DNA of 29,941 nt, taken from a virus. The stretch lies in the IMG/VR virus record IMGVR_UViG_3300028844_000646, positions 1 to 29,941 of that record. The stretch is one strand, 5' to 3'. Shown here piece after piece: positions 6,529 through 15,256 of this stretch. The number at the start of each line of letters is the position of its first letter. The stretch's first letter is position 1. A program made the position numbers and the translations under genes. Below the pieces are notes generated by a model, which was not told where the DNA came from, made no database searches, and worked only from the letters and a program-made list of their open reading frames with translations.

Positions 6529-8178
6529 TTATTGACCCTTTCGGGATACAGGAAACCATCTAGTTCCATATTCATCTATGGATTCTTCATCTGTGACATC
6601 ATCAATTCCATTATCTACAAATCCAAATGGCGCCATGTCTTGTTCTAACAATTTTTGTTGTTCTTCATACATCTGGTTTCTGATGTTTGAATCTGATAAT
6701 TCTTTAAAGTAAGGTTGATTAGATAACCACCCAAATATAACTAAACACATAATTAAGTCATCATTACAACCTTCTTCTGCCTGCCATGAGTTACCTCTAC
6801 GTGAAAAAGTGGACATTTCTTCAATTATGTTAAAGTCATTAACTAATATCTTGTCACCCTCCACAAGCGTCTTAAAATTCGCACAACCGACCTTTTTTAT
6901 CTGCTTTGTCATTCTTACCCCTAGTGATGTACCTCGACCTGAGAACATCGCTCCAAGTATTTGGCCCGCCCTACCCTTTTGAGTAGTCATCAATATATTA
7001 GGATATTCTAACTCATAATGCATCGCTTCTGATATAGATTGACCTAAGTCATTGACTTCAACTAATACATGTGCTTCATTATACGCCTTACAAGTTTGAG
7101 CAACTACGTTAGGAAATACGAATGGTTTGATTTCATTATTTTTGTAAGTCGCAACTACTTCATATAATATTTTACCACTGTCTGATTTAGTTACGTCCAT
7201 TATAATAAACGCAGAATAATCTTTACCTGTACCTCTGGCTACATCAACACACGCAACATACAATCTATCTTTTTCAGGTTTCTTAAACATTCTCAAGCCA
7301 CCTTTAGATTGTATTGCGTCTATATAAACTGTGTTCTTAATTTTCGCTGGTGAGATAAGAGTATCGACTGAACCTAAGAACTCACACTCAAACTCTTGTG
7401 AGAATTGTTCCTCACTAGTATTTCTAATTGTCTTCTCTTTCCATTCCTGATCTCTACCTGGTACTTCTGACCAATGTACGTCAATAGGTATATAATCGTT
7501 TTTCTTACTAATAGCATCTGTCCATATCTTATAAAACTGATTCATACCATGAGGTGTAGATACTATAATTAATTTTGTTTTTGTACCTGAAGATATAGTA
7601 GGATAAACTGAACTAAAGAATTGTTCTGATATATTCGCTGGTACGAAAGCAAACTCATCAAGGAATATTATATTAAAAGAACCACCCCGAATTGCTGAAG
7701 ATGAAGTAGCCGCAGCGACTATGGTTGATTTGTTTTCTAATTCAATATTACCTTTGTTCCAATTGATTACACCTTGTTGCATCCATTTAGGTAAGTTTTC
7801 ATAAGCAAGTTGTAGTCTTCCTAATATATCTCTCGCAGTAGATGATTTGTTTGCTAGTATCGCTATGTTTGAGTTAGGATTAAACAAAGCATAATGTAAT
7901 AGATAAGAAATTGTTGTTGTTGATTTACCAGACTGTCTAGGTAACTTACAAATTGTAAATCTATTATTGTGTATTGTTTCTACAATCTTTTTTTGAAAGC
8001 CATACATCTTAAAAGGTACAAGACCCTCATCAAGTGATACGATACGAACATAGTTTTCCATAAAGTATAATGGGTCGCCAGCACACTTTTGATATTCAAC
8101 AACTTCTTCTTTAGAAAATTCAACAGGAGTATTGACTTTCTTAAGGTTAGGATTACCTAAGTATGCGTTTTCAGACAT
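6529..8178 (-). CDS. 17: Terminase large subunit gp17 (packaging ATPase and nuclease)
   Basis: The DNA-packaging motor, which pumps DNA through the portal and cuts the concatemer. The 549 residues (T4 gp17 is 610) hold both domains. The ATPase has Walker A PRQSGKST (80-87), Walker B IIFLDEF (170-176, Asp174/Glu175) and coupling motif STPHG (207-211). The RNase H-like nuclease has three acidic positions: Asp312 in CVDVARG, Glu374 in LVEVND and Asp473/474 in GCNDDLIM. Gene 16 ends two bases before this gene, and its last codons carry the AAGGA ribosome site, so small and large subunits are coupled. The long N-terminal extension of T4 gp17 is partly missing, a common difference in marine relatives. 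Confidence 0.97.
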   Translation of the reverse strand: MSENAYLGNPNLKKVNTPVEFSKEEVVEYQKCAGDPLYFMENYVRIVSLDEGLVPFKMYGFQKKIVETIHNNRFTICKLPRQSGKSTTTISYLLHYALFNPNSNIAILANKSSTARDILGRLQLAYENLPKWMQQGVINWNKGNIELENKSTIVAAATSSSAIRGGSFNIIFLDEFAFVPANISEQFFSSVYPTISSGTKTKLIIVSTPHGMNQFYKIWTDAISKKNDYIPIDVHWSEVPGRDQEWKEKTIRNTSEEQFSQEFECEFLGSVDTLISPAKIKNTVYIDAIQSKGGLRMFKKPEKDRLYVACVDVARGTGKDYSAFIIMDVTKSDSGKILYEVVATYKNNEIKPFVFPNVVAQTCKAYNEAHVLVEVNDLGQSISEAMHYELEYPNILMTTQKGRAGQILGAMFSGRGTSLGVRMTKQIKKVGCANFKTLVEGDKILVNDFNIIEEMSTFSRRGNSWQAEEGCNDDLIMCLVIFGWLSNQPYFKELSDSNIRNQMYEEQQKLLEQDMAPFGFVDNGIDDVTDEESIDEYGTRWFPVSRKGQ

Positions 8179-8180
8179 TT

Positions 8181-8666
8181 CTAATCCTTTTTAGGTGTGA
8201 CGTTTTCAAACTTATCGTTTTCTTTTTTACGTTCAACATTTGTTTCAACAGTATTCTTACTTAACATCTTTTGTAACTCTGCTGTTGATCCTACGAACAA
8301 AGCGTTTTTAATATTCGCATTCGCTGTTTTTGGAACTTCTTTTAAATCTTTAAGTTTTTTTTGTAAGTCTTGTAATTTATCTACTGTTTGTCCTACTTGT
8401 CCTATCAATTGACCAGCAACTTCGTAAGCTCTTGGATGCTGTCCTTCTCTCGCAATATCTAGTATGCCTTCTATTGCTTCTTGTCCTCTTTCAATTAGAT
8501 TGTAATAGTTTTCTCTACTATATTTGTAATCATTATCCACATCTTCTTTGTTCTTATCTTCAACTCTTGGAACAGGTGGCTTAATTTCTTGTTTAACAAT
8601 TTGTTTGGTAGGTTCAGGAGTATCGATTCCTAAAATCTCATTTACCTTATCTTCTAGTTTTGTCAT
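8181..8666 (-). CDS. 16: Terminase small subunit gp16
   Basis: Recognises phage DNA and stimulates the gp17 ATPase during packaging. The assignment rests on position directly before gene 17, length (161 residues; T4 gp16 is 164) and the opening EDKVNEILGIDTPEPTK, typical of marine T4-like gp16. The central part (about residues 48-110) is predicted coiled coil: SRENYYNLIERGQEAIEGIL followed by a QVGQTVDKLQDLQKKLKDLK stretch. This agrees with the oligomerising helical core of small terminases. Both ends are charged and disordered-looking. No good ribosome site is visible; the gene starts 15 bases after gene 15 within an AT-only leader. Confidence 0.85.
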   Translation of the reverse strand: MTKLEDKVNEILGIDTPEPTKQIVKQEIKPPVPRVEDKNKEDVDNDYKYSRENYYNLIERGQEAIEGILDIAREGQHPRAYEVAGQLIGQVGQTVDKLQDLQKKLKDLKEVPKTANANIKNALFVGSTAELQKMLSKNTVETNVERKKENDKFENVTPKKD

Positions 8667-8681
8667 AATATAATATATATG

Positions 8682-9482
8682 TTATTCGTCCACTCCGGTC
8701 TTTGGATTATAGCTCTTACCATCAGTGAATGATGTTATTGATGTAGTAAATCCGAAATCATCATCAGCGTTAGCAGATGTTGGATTAGGAATTACGATAA
8801 TTCTTTCTTCTCTACTTGCCTCTGGCAAATCTGTATGTAGATCAGCTTGTACTTTTTTAATAACTCCTGAGTTAGTCATAGGACCAAATAGATATGTTTT
8901 AGCAACAAAACTTAATGTGTATATTACCGCTCTACGAGTTGTATAATCACCATTATAACTGTCTTCATAGTTTACACCATTTAATATAATTGGAACGTCT
9001 CTCTTAATATCTAACTCGGGTATAGCAACAACTGTTACTGTATAGTCTGGTTGAAAGAAAGGAAGTATTTGTTCTACTATTTGTAATCCACTTTCAGCAG
9101 TTGCTGTAAATATATTCAAAGTATATGATATGTCATAAGGAACAGGCGTGTAATTGAAGTCCATTACTTTACCATCTTTACCTGTCTTAACAGTTTTGTA
9201 TTTTTGTATTCTTGTTAATTTACGAGAGGCGTCATAGTTGATACCTGATATCTCAAAACTCATTCTTGGTAATGTGATAGCAAATTCTCTCCTATCTAAA
9301 TCTGGTTGTTGATCTAGTCTCGTTAAAAACTTTTCTTTTGGAGCATATGCTAATGGAACTGAAATAGATTGAACAGTTTTCCCAGTAGAGTCTTTATGCT
9401 TAATTTGTATTTTGTTAAACAATTGACCAAAGGCCACTGTCATTCTTCGCATCGATTCATTATAAAAATATTGTCCAAACAT
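8682..9482 (-). CDS. 15: Tail completion and sheath stabiliser protein gp15
   Basis: Forms the terminator ring on top of the contractile tail and joins it to the neck. The 266 residues match T4 gp15 (272). The opening MFGQYFYNESMRRMTVAFGQ corresponds to the conserved start of T4 gp15, and a VPLAYAPKEKFLTRLDQQPD block (42-61) follows. ITLPRMSFEISGINYD and a beta-rich middle with PVPYDISYTLNIFT are also diagnostic. Its start overlaps the gene 14 stop by one base. The ribosome site GGAGGAGG is provided by the codons for the last glycines of gp14, so translation of 14 and 15 is coupled. Confidence 0.93.
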   Translation of the reverse strand: MFGQYFYNESMRRMTVAFGQLFNKIQIKHKDSTGKTVQSISVPLAYAPKEKFLTRLDQQPDLDRREFAITLPRMSFEISGINYDASRKLTRIQKYKTVKTGKDGKVMDFNYTPVPYDISYTLNIFTATAESGLQIVEQILPFFQPDYTVTVVAIPELDIKRDVPIILNGVNYEDSYNGDYTTRRAVIYTLSFVAKTYLFGPMTNSGVIKKVQADLHTDLPEASREERIIVIPNPTSANADDDFGFTTSITSFTDGKSYNPKTGVDE

Positions 9483-10777
9483 TAAAATCCTCCTCCATCT
9501 GGATCACCAAACGGATTACGTTCTGTGAAATCTAGTATATCATCTTGTGTTGAAGCAGTATCAAAACCTGCCTCTTTATCTAAATCTAAATTATCAGCAT
9601 ATGCTTGTTGTTCTTGTATAGAATAATCTTCATTGATAAAGTAATATTCTTCTCCGTCACCACTGTCGTTTTCTAATTGTAAAGATCCTTCAGCGTCAAG
9701 GTTTTCTGATATTGTAATTGTAGGAACTGTTCCATCATAACTTGAACCATCTACGTTTATATTAATACTTGTCACTACACCATCGGTAAGCGTAGCAGTA
9801 GCAGCTGCTGTTACAGCGCCACCAGGAGGAGTAACCACAACACTCGTAATACCACCAATACCTGTAAGAGTTGGTAATACAATTGATGTTAATTTACCAT
9901 TTGTTAATCCAAGAGAAGTAACTTTTAATTCTTGTGGTTGGAATGCTGGATTTAAATAGTTTATTGTAATTTCTGGTGCTGATCCATAACCACGACCAGG
10001 ATTAGTTATTGTTAATGCTGTTAGTGTTCCAGCAATAGATGTTCCTGTTACTGTAGCTGTTTCAGATGGTATCGTTGGTGCCGATATAGTTAAAGTCGGC
10101 GCTGTTTTAAATCCTTCTCCACCAGCAAGAATAGGTATGCTACTAATAGCGTCATTACTTACTACGGGTGTTCCTAGTTGAAGACCAAATGTTCCACTCT
10201 CTAATGATGTTTGATGTAGAGCTTGATCTAATGAGTATGCCTCTTGTGACATATCAATATCTTCAACACCTGTATTTAATTCCTGACTTGAATATTCCCA
10301 ACGAGTGCATTTTAATTTATAAACTGGTAATTGTCCTAATTGAAAGAACGGCTCTTGATCTTGCACGAATTGTATTTCAAAGAAACTATCCATTAATGGG
10401 AAGTAAATAATATCTCCCTCATTAGGTCGTCCTTCAACAATCATTGTATGTGCTGAGTCGACTTGATTTTGCCATCTTCTTTTAGATATACAAAATGTCG
10501 TATCTTCTCTAATATCTAAACCAAACTTATTGATAACTTCTTGCTCGCCAGCGAAACCTTCAGTTGTTTCCATATACATTTCAAGTAAATAAGAATCATC
10601 AAACCTACTTAGCGTATCTTCGCCAAGTATTAAATCTCTATTAACTAATGTTCGTGGTAAGTAGTAACAATCGTGACCATAAATTTTAAGGCCTTCGATA
10701 ATTAAATCTTCGTATAGTCTTTTCTCGTTGGAGTTTCCAATGCCGTTTCCTCCTTGAAAATAATGATTAGTTGCCAT
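9482..10777 (-). CDS. 14: Neck protein gp14 with C-terminal repeat extension
   Basis: Part of the collar that seals the filled head and joins the tail. Residues 1-180 are a recognisable gp14 core, beginning MATNHYFQGGNGIGNSNEKR and including the DCYYLPRTLVNRDLILGED block (36-54). At 431 residues it is far longer than T4 gp14 (256). The excess includes three copies of a G-x-[GS]-[FY]-x3-P-x-[IL]-[TS]-[IV] repeat (about 218-233, 260-273 and 343-358). They are separated by Ser/Thr/Gly-rich beta segments. A short acidic tail (EEYYFINEDYSIQEQQAYAD) follows and probably belongs to the original C-terminus. An AGGAT site precedes the ATG. Confidence 0.9.
   Translation of the reverse strand: MATNHYFQGGNGIGNSNEKRLYEDLIIEGLKIYGHDCYYLPRTLVNRDLILGEDTLSRFDDSYLLEMYMETTEGFAGEQEVINKFGLDIREDTTFCISKRRWQNQVDSAHTMIVEGRPNEGDIIYFPLMDSFFEIQFVQDQEPFFQLGQLPVYKLKCTRWEYSSQELNTGVEDIDMSQEAYSLDQALHQTSLESGTFGLQLGTPVVSNDAISSIPILAGGEGFKTAPTLTISAPTIPSETATVTGTSIAGTLTALTITNPGRGYGSAPEITINYLNPAFQPQELKVTSLGLTNGKLTSIVLPTLTGIGGITSVVVTPPGGAVTAAATATLTDGVVTSININVDGSSYDGTVPTITISENLDAEGSLQLENDSGDGEEYYFINEDYSIQEQQAYADNLDLDKEAGFDTASTQDDILDFTERNPFGDPDGGGF
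9701..10132 (-). repeat. G-x-G-Y-x3-P repeat domain inserted in gp14
   Basis: This coding stretch (residues about 216-359) carries three imperfect repeats, GGEGFKTAPTLTIS, PGRGYGSAPEITIN and DGSSYDGTVPTITIS, with Ala/Thr/Val-rich linkers. This repeat type occurs in many phage and bacterial surface proteins and is probably a beta-strand domain. T4 gp14 is too short to contain it. Confidence 0.7.
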
Positions 10778-10781
10778 GGCA

Positions 10782-12023
10782 CTATCCTATCATAAGGGGT
10801 TGTGACATTTCAAATGAGCTTCTAATTTCTTGTTCTAAATTTTGTATATCTGTTAAAGATTCTGAAAAGATTTGTTGACCATTTAATGATACGCCACCTA
10901 ACATAGCAACACCATTAAATTTAGATAAGTTTGCGCCCCATTGTTTCTTAAACAAAGCAGTTACATATCTCTTTAACATTATGTCATTAAAGACATCTGT
11001 ATGCTGTGATGGGTCTAATTTTCTATAACACTCAATAACTAGATATTCTCCAACTAGTAAATCGTTCTTCCAATCCATATCAACATATAATCTATTATCG
11101 TGTTGATTAAATCTCATAGGTTTTTCACCAACAAGTATGTGGTCTAAAAAGTCTAACTGTCTCATAATCATATCGTAATTGACCATTGATCCTGATGAGA
11201 AGTTATATAAATCATTTAATCTCATTTGATATCTAACATCAAATATGTTCATACTACCTTTACTTGAAAACGGAAATATGTTGATTACAGATACAACTGA
11301 TTCAGGACAGATTATATAATTTTGTGCTTCTTTCCATTCTGTTGTAACTTTATTATTAATAGTAACTGAAATATTTGCGTTAGAAGATGGAGCAGTAAAG
11401 AATGTTAAAACTTTATCTGCAACTGTATAACCAAGACCAGCAACTAAATCTATTCCACCTGTTGGAACAGTGTTTCGTATTTTTACTTCAATAACTGCAT
11501 CTGCTGCTGGAGCAGTAACAAATTCAAAAGTTCTTAGGGCAACAATAAAATCGGTTGTTCTAGTTAAAAGTATTCCATCTACTGTAACTGTTAATGCATC
11601 TACGTTATCCGCAGGATTAGTTAATTGAAAAACTTTTGTTGAACCATCGCCTGTAAATGTATTAAGAATATCGTCATCTTCTATGACATTAACTTTTACG
11701 GAATTTAATTCGTCTGCTGAAGTATCTAAAGTAAATACTTTTGTTGAACCATCACCTACAAATGAATTTTTAACTTCAGAAGCTTCTTTAGTTGTCGATT
11801 GACTTACTCTATCGACAGTCATTCTATCGTAATCGGCTTGTGTGTATTGATATTTTAGATATGTTCTTCTAACACCATCAAAGTGATATTGTGCGAAATA
11901 TTGTAATGCTTCATCGATTCTATCTTCAAGTTGGTCGTCATCAACATTGATTTCGATAACAGGTTTCCCCAGTGCTCTTAAAGCATATTGTTTTAATTGT
12001 TCTCTACTTGATGGTATTGGCAT
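10782..12023 (-). CDS. 13: Neck protein gp13 with internal beta-domain insertion
   Basis: The neck protein that, with gp14, completes packaged heads. The N-terminus (MPIPSSREQLKQYALRALGK, then INVDDDQLEDRIDEALQYFA) and the C-terminal half (VVSVINIFPFSSKGSMNIFD, then LYVDMDWKNDLLVGEYLVIE) match T4-like gp13. The protein is 413 residues against 309 in T4. The excess is a block at about 86-226 with two copies of F-[VT]-GDGSTKVF-x-L (88-99 and 123-134), each followed by beta segments. It starts the late neck-to-packaging operon, with a late promoter 22 bases upstream. It ends four bases before gene 14, whose ribosome site lies in its last codons. Confidence 0.9.
   Translation of the reverse strand: MPIPSSREQLKQYALRALGKPVIEINVDDDQLEDRIDEALQYFAQYHFDGVRRTYLKYQYTQADYDRMTVDRVSQSTTKEASEVKNSFVGDGSTKVFTLDTSADELNSVKVNVIEDDDILNTFTGDGSTKVFQLTNPADNVDALTVTVDGILLTRTTDFIVALRTFEFVTAPAADAVIEVKIRNTVPTGGIDLVAGLGYTVADKVLTFFTAPSSNANISVTINNKVTTEWKEAQNYIICPESVVSVINIFPFSSKGSMNIFDVRYQMRLNDLYNFSSGSMVNYDMIMRQLDFLDHILVGEKPMRFNQHDNRLYVDMDWKNDLLVGEYLVIECYRKLDPSQHTDVFNDIMLKRYVTALFKKQWGANLSKFNGVAMLGGVSLNGQQIFSESLTDIQNLEQEIRSSFEMSQPLMIG
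11346..11768 (-). repeat. FxGDGSTKVF beta-repeat insertion in gp13
   Basis: Residues about 86-226 of gp13 hold FVGDGSTKVFTL and FTGDGSTKVFQL 35 residues apart. Two related segments follow, ending FEFVTAPAADAVIEV and LTFFTAPSSNANISV. The GDGST-x-x-F motif is common in phage fibre and decoration proteins. Its presence inside a neck protein suggests a surface-exposed beta domain. Confidence 0.7.
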
Positions 12024-12045
12024 TAGTTCCCTTTAGTTCTATCTA

Positions 12046-12053
12046 TATTTATA
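12046..12053 (-). promoter_or_regulatory. T4-type late promoter for gene 13
   Basis: An exact TATAAATA box on the minus strand, 22 bases before the gene 13 start, in the 72-base gap after the 311-aa structural gene. It separates expression of the neck and packaging operon from the fibre genes. Confidence 0.78.
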
Positions 12054-12095
12054 AGAGAAACAAATGGCAGAATTAACCAAAAAAATATGGATTTT

Positions 12096-13031
12096 CTATG
12101 ATTTATGAATTCTTAAATAGTATGTAGCGGCTGTTACTGCTGATCCATTTGGAAACTCTTGTGCTCTGTAATCGTCTGTATTTACTTCTCTTGTTTGATA
12201 ATTACCAGAACCATTTAAAATTGTATCACCCATACCAGAACCTCTTTCATTACCACTTCCAGATGCTCCTAAATTATAACTTAAAGCGTAACCATCTGCT
12301 GACTCATGAGCAGTTTTCTTTATCCACTCTTGTGCTAAAGATTGAAAAGTTGCTGTAACATATTGTTGTAGATGATTGCTAGAATTAATAAACAAAGGTG
12401 CTTCAAATGATGTATTACTTCCATTAACTCTATACAAATAATAGTTAGTAATAGTTGTAGGTTGATCTAGTGCTTCACCAATCCCACCAGCTGAATACAA
12501 TGATGTATCTGCTCTTGTATCTGTAAATACAGGTGTTGCTGAGACTTGTGTAGAACCTGATACACTACTCGCTGATGATATGTGATATGTTCCAGCTTGT
12601 TGAGTTGTTGTAGTAGCAGCTGTTAATAAATCTATCGCAGGGTGTAAAAATGTATCTTTAATATCTGCCAAAGACATTGCTCTAATGTGATTATTAGTTG
12701 CCGCATAAACAGGCCATGTTGTTCCTGTGTCTGCTGTTGGAGTAGCCGAACTACCAGTTGATGTTATCTTAGCATAGTTAATAGTAACTGTACTTGGTTC
12801 AGCTGTTGACGATTCAGCTGGAAATGCTGTTGTACTTGTACTCATTGCTCCAGCCTGTTTTCTTGTATCTGTAATAGTTCCTAAAGAACCACCTGAAGAT
12901 ACAACTGATAATGCTACACTTGGACTTAATGAATATTGATATACAAATTGATCAATTATAGCATTTATTTCCGCCGTAGTCATCTGTTTTAGATGTCCAC
13001 TATCATATTTTAAAGGTACTCTTACTGCCAT
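12096..13031 (-). CDS. Putative virion structural protein, 311 aa
   Basis: The N-terminus (MAVRVPLKYDSGHLKQMTTA, then EINAIIDQFVYQYSLSPSVA) is a short helical domain. It resembles, from memory, a conserved structural protein of marine T4-like phages. The rest is Ser/Thr/Gly/Ala-rich and beta-like (SVVSSGGSLGTITDTRKQAG and similar), ending ATYYLRIHKS. No catalytic motif, membrane segment or cysteine is visible. The ribosome site is AGGAAG. It lies between the repeat-rich fibre genes and neck gene 13, the place where T4 carries fibritin (wac) and baseplate-pin genes. A neck whisker, collar or fibre-attachment role is possible but only inferred. Confidence 0.65.
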   Translation of the reverse strand: MAVRVPLKYDSGHLKQMTTAEINAIIDQFVYQYSLSPSVALSVVSSGGSLGTITDTRKQAGAMSTSTTAFPAESSTAEPSTVTINYAKITSTGSSATPTADTGTTWPVYAATNNHIRAMSLADIKDTFLHPAIDLLTAATTTTQQAGTYHISSASSVSGSTQVSATPVFTDTRADTSLYSAGGIGEALDQPTTITNYYLYRVNGSNTSFEAPLFINSSNHLQQYVTATFQSLAQEWIKKTAHESADGYALSYNLGASGSGNERGSGMGDTILNGSGNYQTREVNTDDYRAQEFPNGSAVTAATYYLRIHKS

Positions 13032-13055
13032 GATATCTTCCTTCTTAAATTAATA

Positions 13056-14162
13056 TTACGAACTAGCACCAAATATTGTTTTCAAAGCTGTTCCGCTTGA
13101 ATTTTGTATTTGTAATTCTACTGCATTCACACCAAGATTTGTTCTTGCTGTTCCAGCATTTGCTAAGTCACTTAAATTTGCTGTTTTAACCATTTTTAAA
13201 CCTAAAGCCGTTGCTGTTGTAGTAGCAAAGTCGGCGTCATCACCTAGAGCGGCTGCCAATTCATTTAACGTATTTAAAGTGTCTGGCGCTGAATCTGCGA
13301 GAGCAGCTACAGCGGTTGAAACGAAAGCTGTTGTAGCAATCTGTGTTGTATTAGTTCCAGCACTTGCTGTTGGACTAGCAGGTGTTCCCGTAAGTGTAGG
13401 ACTTGCCAAAGGAGCAAATTCATTTACAACATAAGCTGTCGTAGCAATTTTTGTTGAATCATCACCAGCACTCGGTGTAGGTGCTATAGCTGTTCCTGTA
13501 AATGTAGGACTAGCCAAAGGAGCAAATGAAGTATTAACAAAAGCTGTTGTAGCAAGTTGTGTTGTATTTGTTCCAGCACTTGCTGTTGGAGCAGCAGGTG
13601 TTCCAGTAAATGTTGGACTTGCTATTAATGAGTATGCTTGTAAATCTGATACATCTGCCTCAACAATTGTAATTGTGTTTGAAGCTGTGTTAATAGTTTT
13701 GTTTGTTAGTGTATCTGTTGTCGCCTTACCTACTAGTGTGTCAGTAGCCGCTGGCATAGTCAAAAGATTACCACCATCTACTTGATTAAATGAAGCAAGA
13801 ATTGGTGTTGTTAATGTTTTGTTTGTTAGTGTTGATGTTGTTCCAGAGAACAAAGTATCTAATTGTGATAATGTTATCTTACCCTCTGTTCCACCGTCAG
13901 ACGCTATTAATAAGTCTGTAGCAGCGAGTGTTTGACCTGTTAAGTCATTTGCTGTGTCTATATCGAGTGTGGCTGATACTGAACCAAACTCTAGTGCGCT
14001 TGCACCTGAATTTACTTTTAATACTTGACCGGCCGTTCCTATAGATAGTGAAGCGCCAATACCTCCATGAGATAAACCGATAAAGTCTCCTGTTTGATAT
14101 TCTGCTAGACCTGTTACGTCAGATCCACTGAATGTTGCTTTTACTGGTGTTTTAGTTGCCAT
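13056..14162 (-). CDS. Tail fibre-like repeat protein, 368 aa
   Basis: A fibre-type protein built from known phage repeat elements. Residues 181-288 hold three 36-residue tail repeats of the form ASPTFTGTPxAPTxxAGT, each ending in QxATTAFV. Residues 298-312 (TLNELAAALGDDADF) form a module also found in the 1533-aa fibre. Residues 329-345 (NLSDLANAGTARTNLGV) are another frequent fibre motif. The N-terminal 60 residues probably carry the attachment domain. Such proteins are usually trimeric and bind host receptors or connect fibre parts. The C-terminus (QNSSGTALKTIFGASS) is short and may serve another protein as a connector. A GAGGAA ribosome site precedes the start. Confidence 0.75.
   Translation of the reverse strand: MATKTPVKATFSGSDVTGLAEYQTGDFIGLSHGGIGASLSIGTAGQVLKVNSGASALEFGSVSATLDIDTANDLTGQTLAATDLLIASDGGTEGKITLSQLDTLFSGTTSTLTNKTLTTPILASFNQVDGGNLLTMPAATDTLVGKATTDTLTNKTINTASNTITIVEADVSDLQAYSLIASPTFTGTPAAPTASAGTNTTQLATTAFVNTSFAPLASPTFTGTAIAPTPSAGDDSTKIATTAYVVNEFAPLASPTLTGTPASPTASAGTNTTQIATTAFVSTAVAALADSAPDTLNTLNELAAALGDDADFATTTATALGLKMVKTANLSDLANAGTARTNLGVNAVELQIQNSSGTALKTIFGASS
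13299..13622 (-). repeat. Three 108-bp tail-fibre repeats
   Basis: These encode three tandem 36-residue copies starting at residues 181, 217 and 253 of the 368-aa protein. Each has the pattern ASPT[FL]TGT, A-P-T, then [QK][LI]ATTA[FY]V. This is a classical phage tail repeat and a likely recombination substrate. Confidence 0.8.
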
Positions 14163-14184
14163 TTTTTATTCCTCTTTATCTTAT

Positions 14185-15234
14185 TTATCCTATTGCTAAT
14201 GTCGTTACAGCAGTTCCGTCAGCTTTATTAAAAGCTAGATGAAATATTGGTGTTACAACAGAATTCATAAATCCTTGTATTGTACTAAATGTTGTACTAT
14301 TTATTAATGTTATTGTAGTGGCTGAAGCATCAGCTTTAACAAAAGGTATAACCTTTATACCAACACTACCACTTTTATTTACCCATTCTGTGCCATCATA
14401 TACTATTTCATCACCTTCAGTTAAACTTGTGAAAGTTACATCAGAATTACCTGCTAAAGTTGAACTAGGTGTTGCTAATCCTATATCTGTACCATCAAAT
14501 GTTAAAACATCTCCACTTGAAGCGCCTGATTGTAATCCAGGTATTCTTAATGAAGTGATATTAGTATCACCTAAAGTAATTTCATTATTTACATTAATAC
14601 CACTTGCTTGAGCATTATAACCTATACAAGTATTATTATCTCCACCACTTATAGTTTCACCTGCATCCATACCGATACAAGTATTTTGAAAACCAGAAGT
14701 AATAGAATCTCCTGCATCTCTACCTATACCAACATTTGAGTGACCGCCTTGTAAACCCTTTAAAGCTCTTGCACCTAAACTTGTGTTGTTATCACCAGAA
14801 GCAACAGAACCACCTTGAGATTCATAACCAATAGCAGTATTATAATCACCACCTACCCTATCTTGACCTACTTGACTACCAACAAAAGTATTAAAACTAT
14901 GATCACCATCAGTTTGAAGCATTGCATCATGACCTATTGCTACGTTATCATCACCTGCAGTAATTTGAAGTGCAGCTCTATATCCGATACCTATATTTCT
15001 TTGGCCATTAGTAGCCTTATCTCTTAATGCATCAGTACCTATACCTAAACTTTGACCTTCATAAAATACATCAGATAACTCATTTAAGCTATCAGCACCG
15101 CCGAGTTTTTTAACAGTTCCAGCGTCATTTACATAAAACTTTTGTGCCGCTGTATCAATAGCAACTTCCCCACTAGCTAGATCACTAGTAGTGGGAGTTG
15201 AAGTTCCTCGTTTTAATTTTATAACTGTCGTCAC
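14185..15234 (-). CDS. Fibre protein with YadA-head-like repeats, 349 aa
   Basis: The start is GTG, chosen for the AAGGA site six bases upstream and the conserved TTVIKLKRGTSTPTTSDL N-terminus. From about residue 58 to 225 it has degenerate repeats of the form N-x-x-[IV]-G-x-x-A-G-x-x-[IL], such as NGQRNIGIGYRAALQITAGD, DNVAIGHDAMLQTDGD and NTCIGMDAGETISGGD. These resemble the left-handed beta-roll of trimeric autotransporter (YadA) heads. After about residue 240 come short fibre motifs (SGDVLTFDGTDIGLATPS) and a compact beta C-terminus. This architecture suggests a trimeric adhesive fibre; the target is unknown. It lies between the 672-aa and 368-aa fibre genes. Confidence 0.75.
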   Translation of the reverse strand: MTTVIKLKRGTSTPTTSDLASGEVAIDTAAQKFYVNDAGTVKKLGGADSLNELSDVFYEGQSLGIGTDALRDKATNGQRNIGIGYRAALQITAGDDNVAIGHDAMLQTDGDHSFNTFVGSQVGQDRVGGDYNTAIGYESQGGSVASGDNNTSLGARALKGLQGGHSNVGIGRDAGDSITSGFQNTCIGMDAGETISGGDNNTCIGYNAQASGINVNNEITLGDTNITSLRIPGLQSGASSGDVLTFDGTDIGLATPSSTLAGNSDVTFTSLTEGDEIVYDGTEWVNKSGSVGIKVIPFVKADASATTITLINSTTFSTIQGFMNSVVTPIFHLAFNKADGTAVTTLAIG

Positions 15235-15256
15235 AATATTTCCTTTATATTATATA

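Noticed and set aside
12064-12108. Plus-strand 14-codon frame MAELTKKIWIFYDL in the gap before gene 13
   Set aside because: Too short, no ribosome site or promoter on that strand, and it overlaps the end of the 311-aa gene.
14182-14189. GATAAATA near-match to the late box before the 368-aa fibre
   Set aside because: One mismatch and overlap with the stop codon of the upstream gene; not enough to call a promoter.
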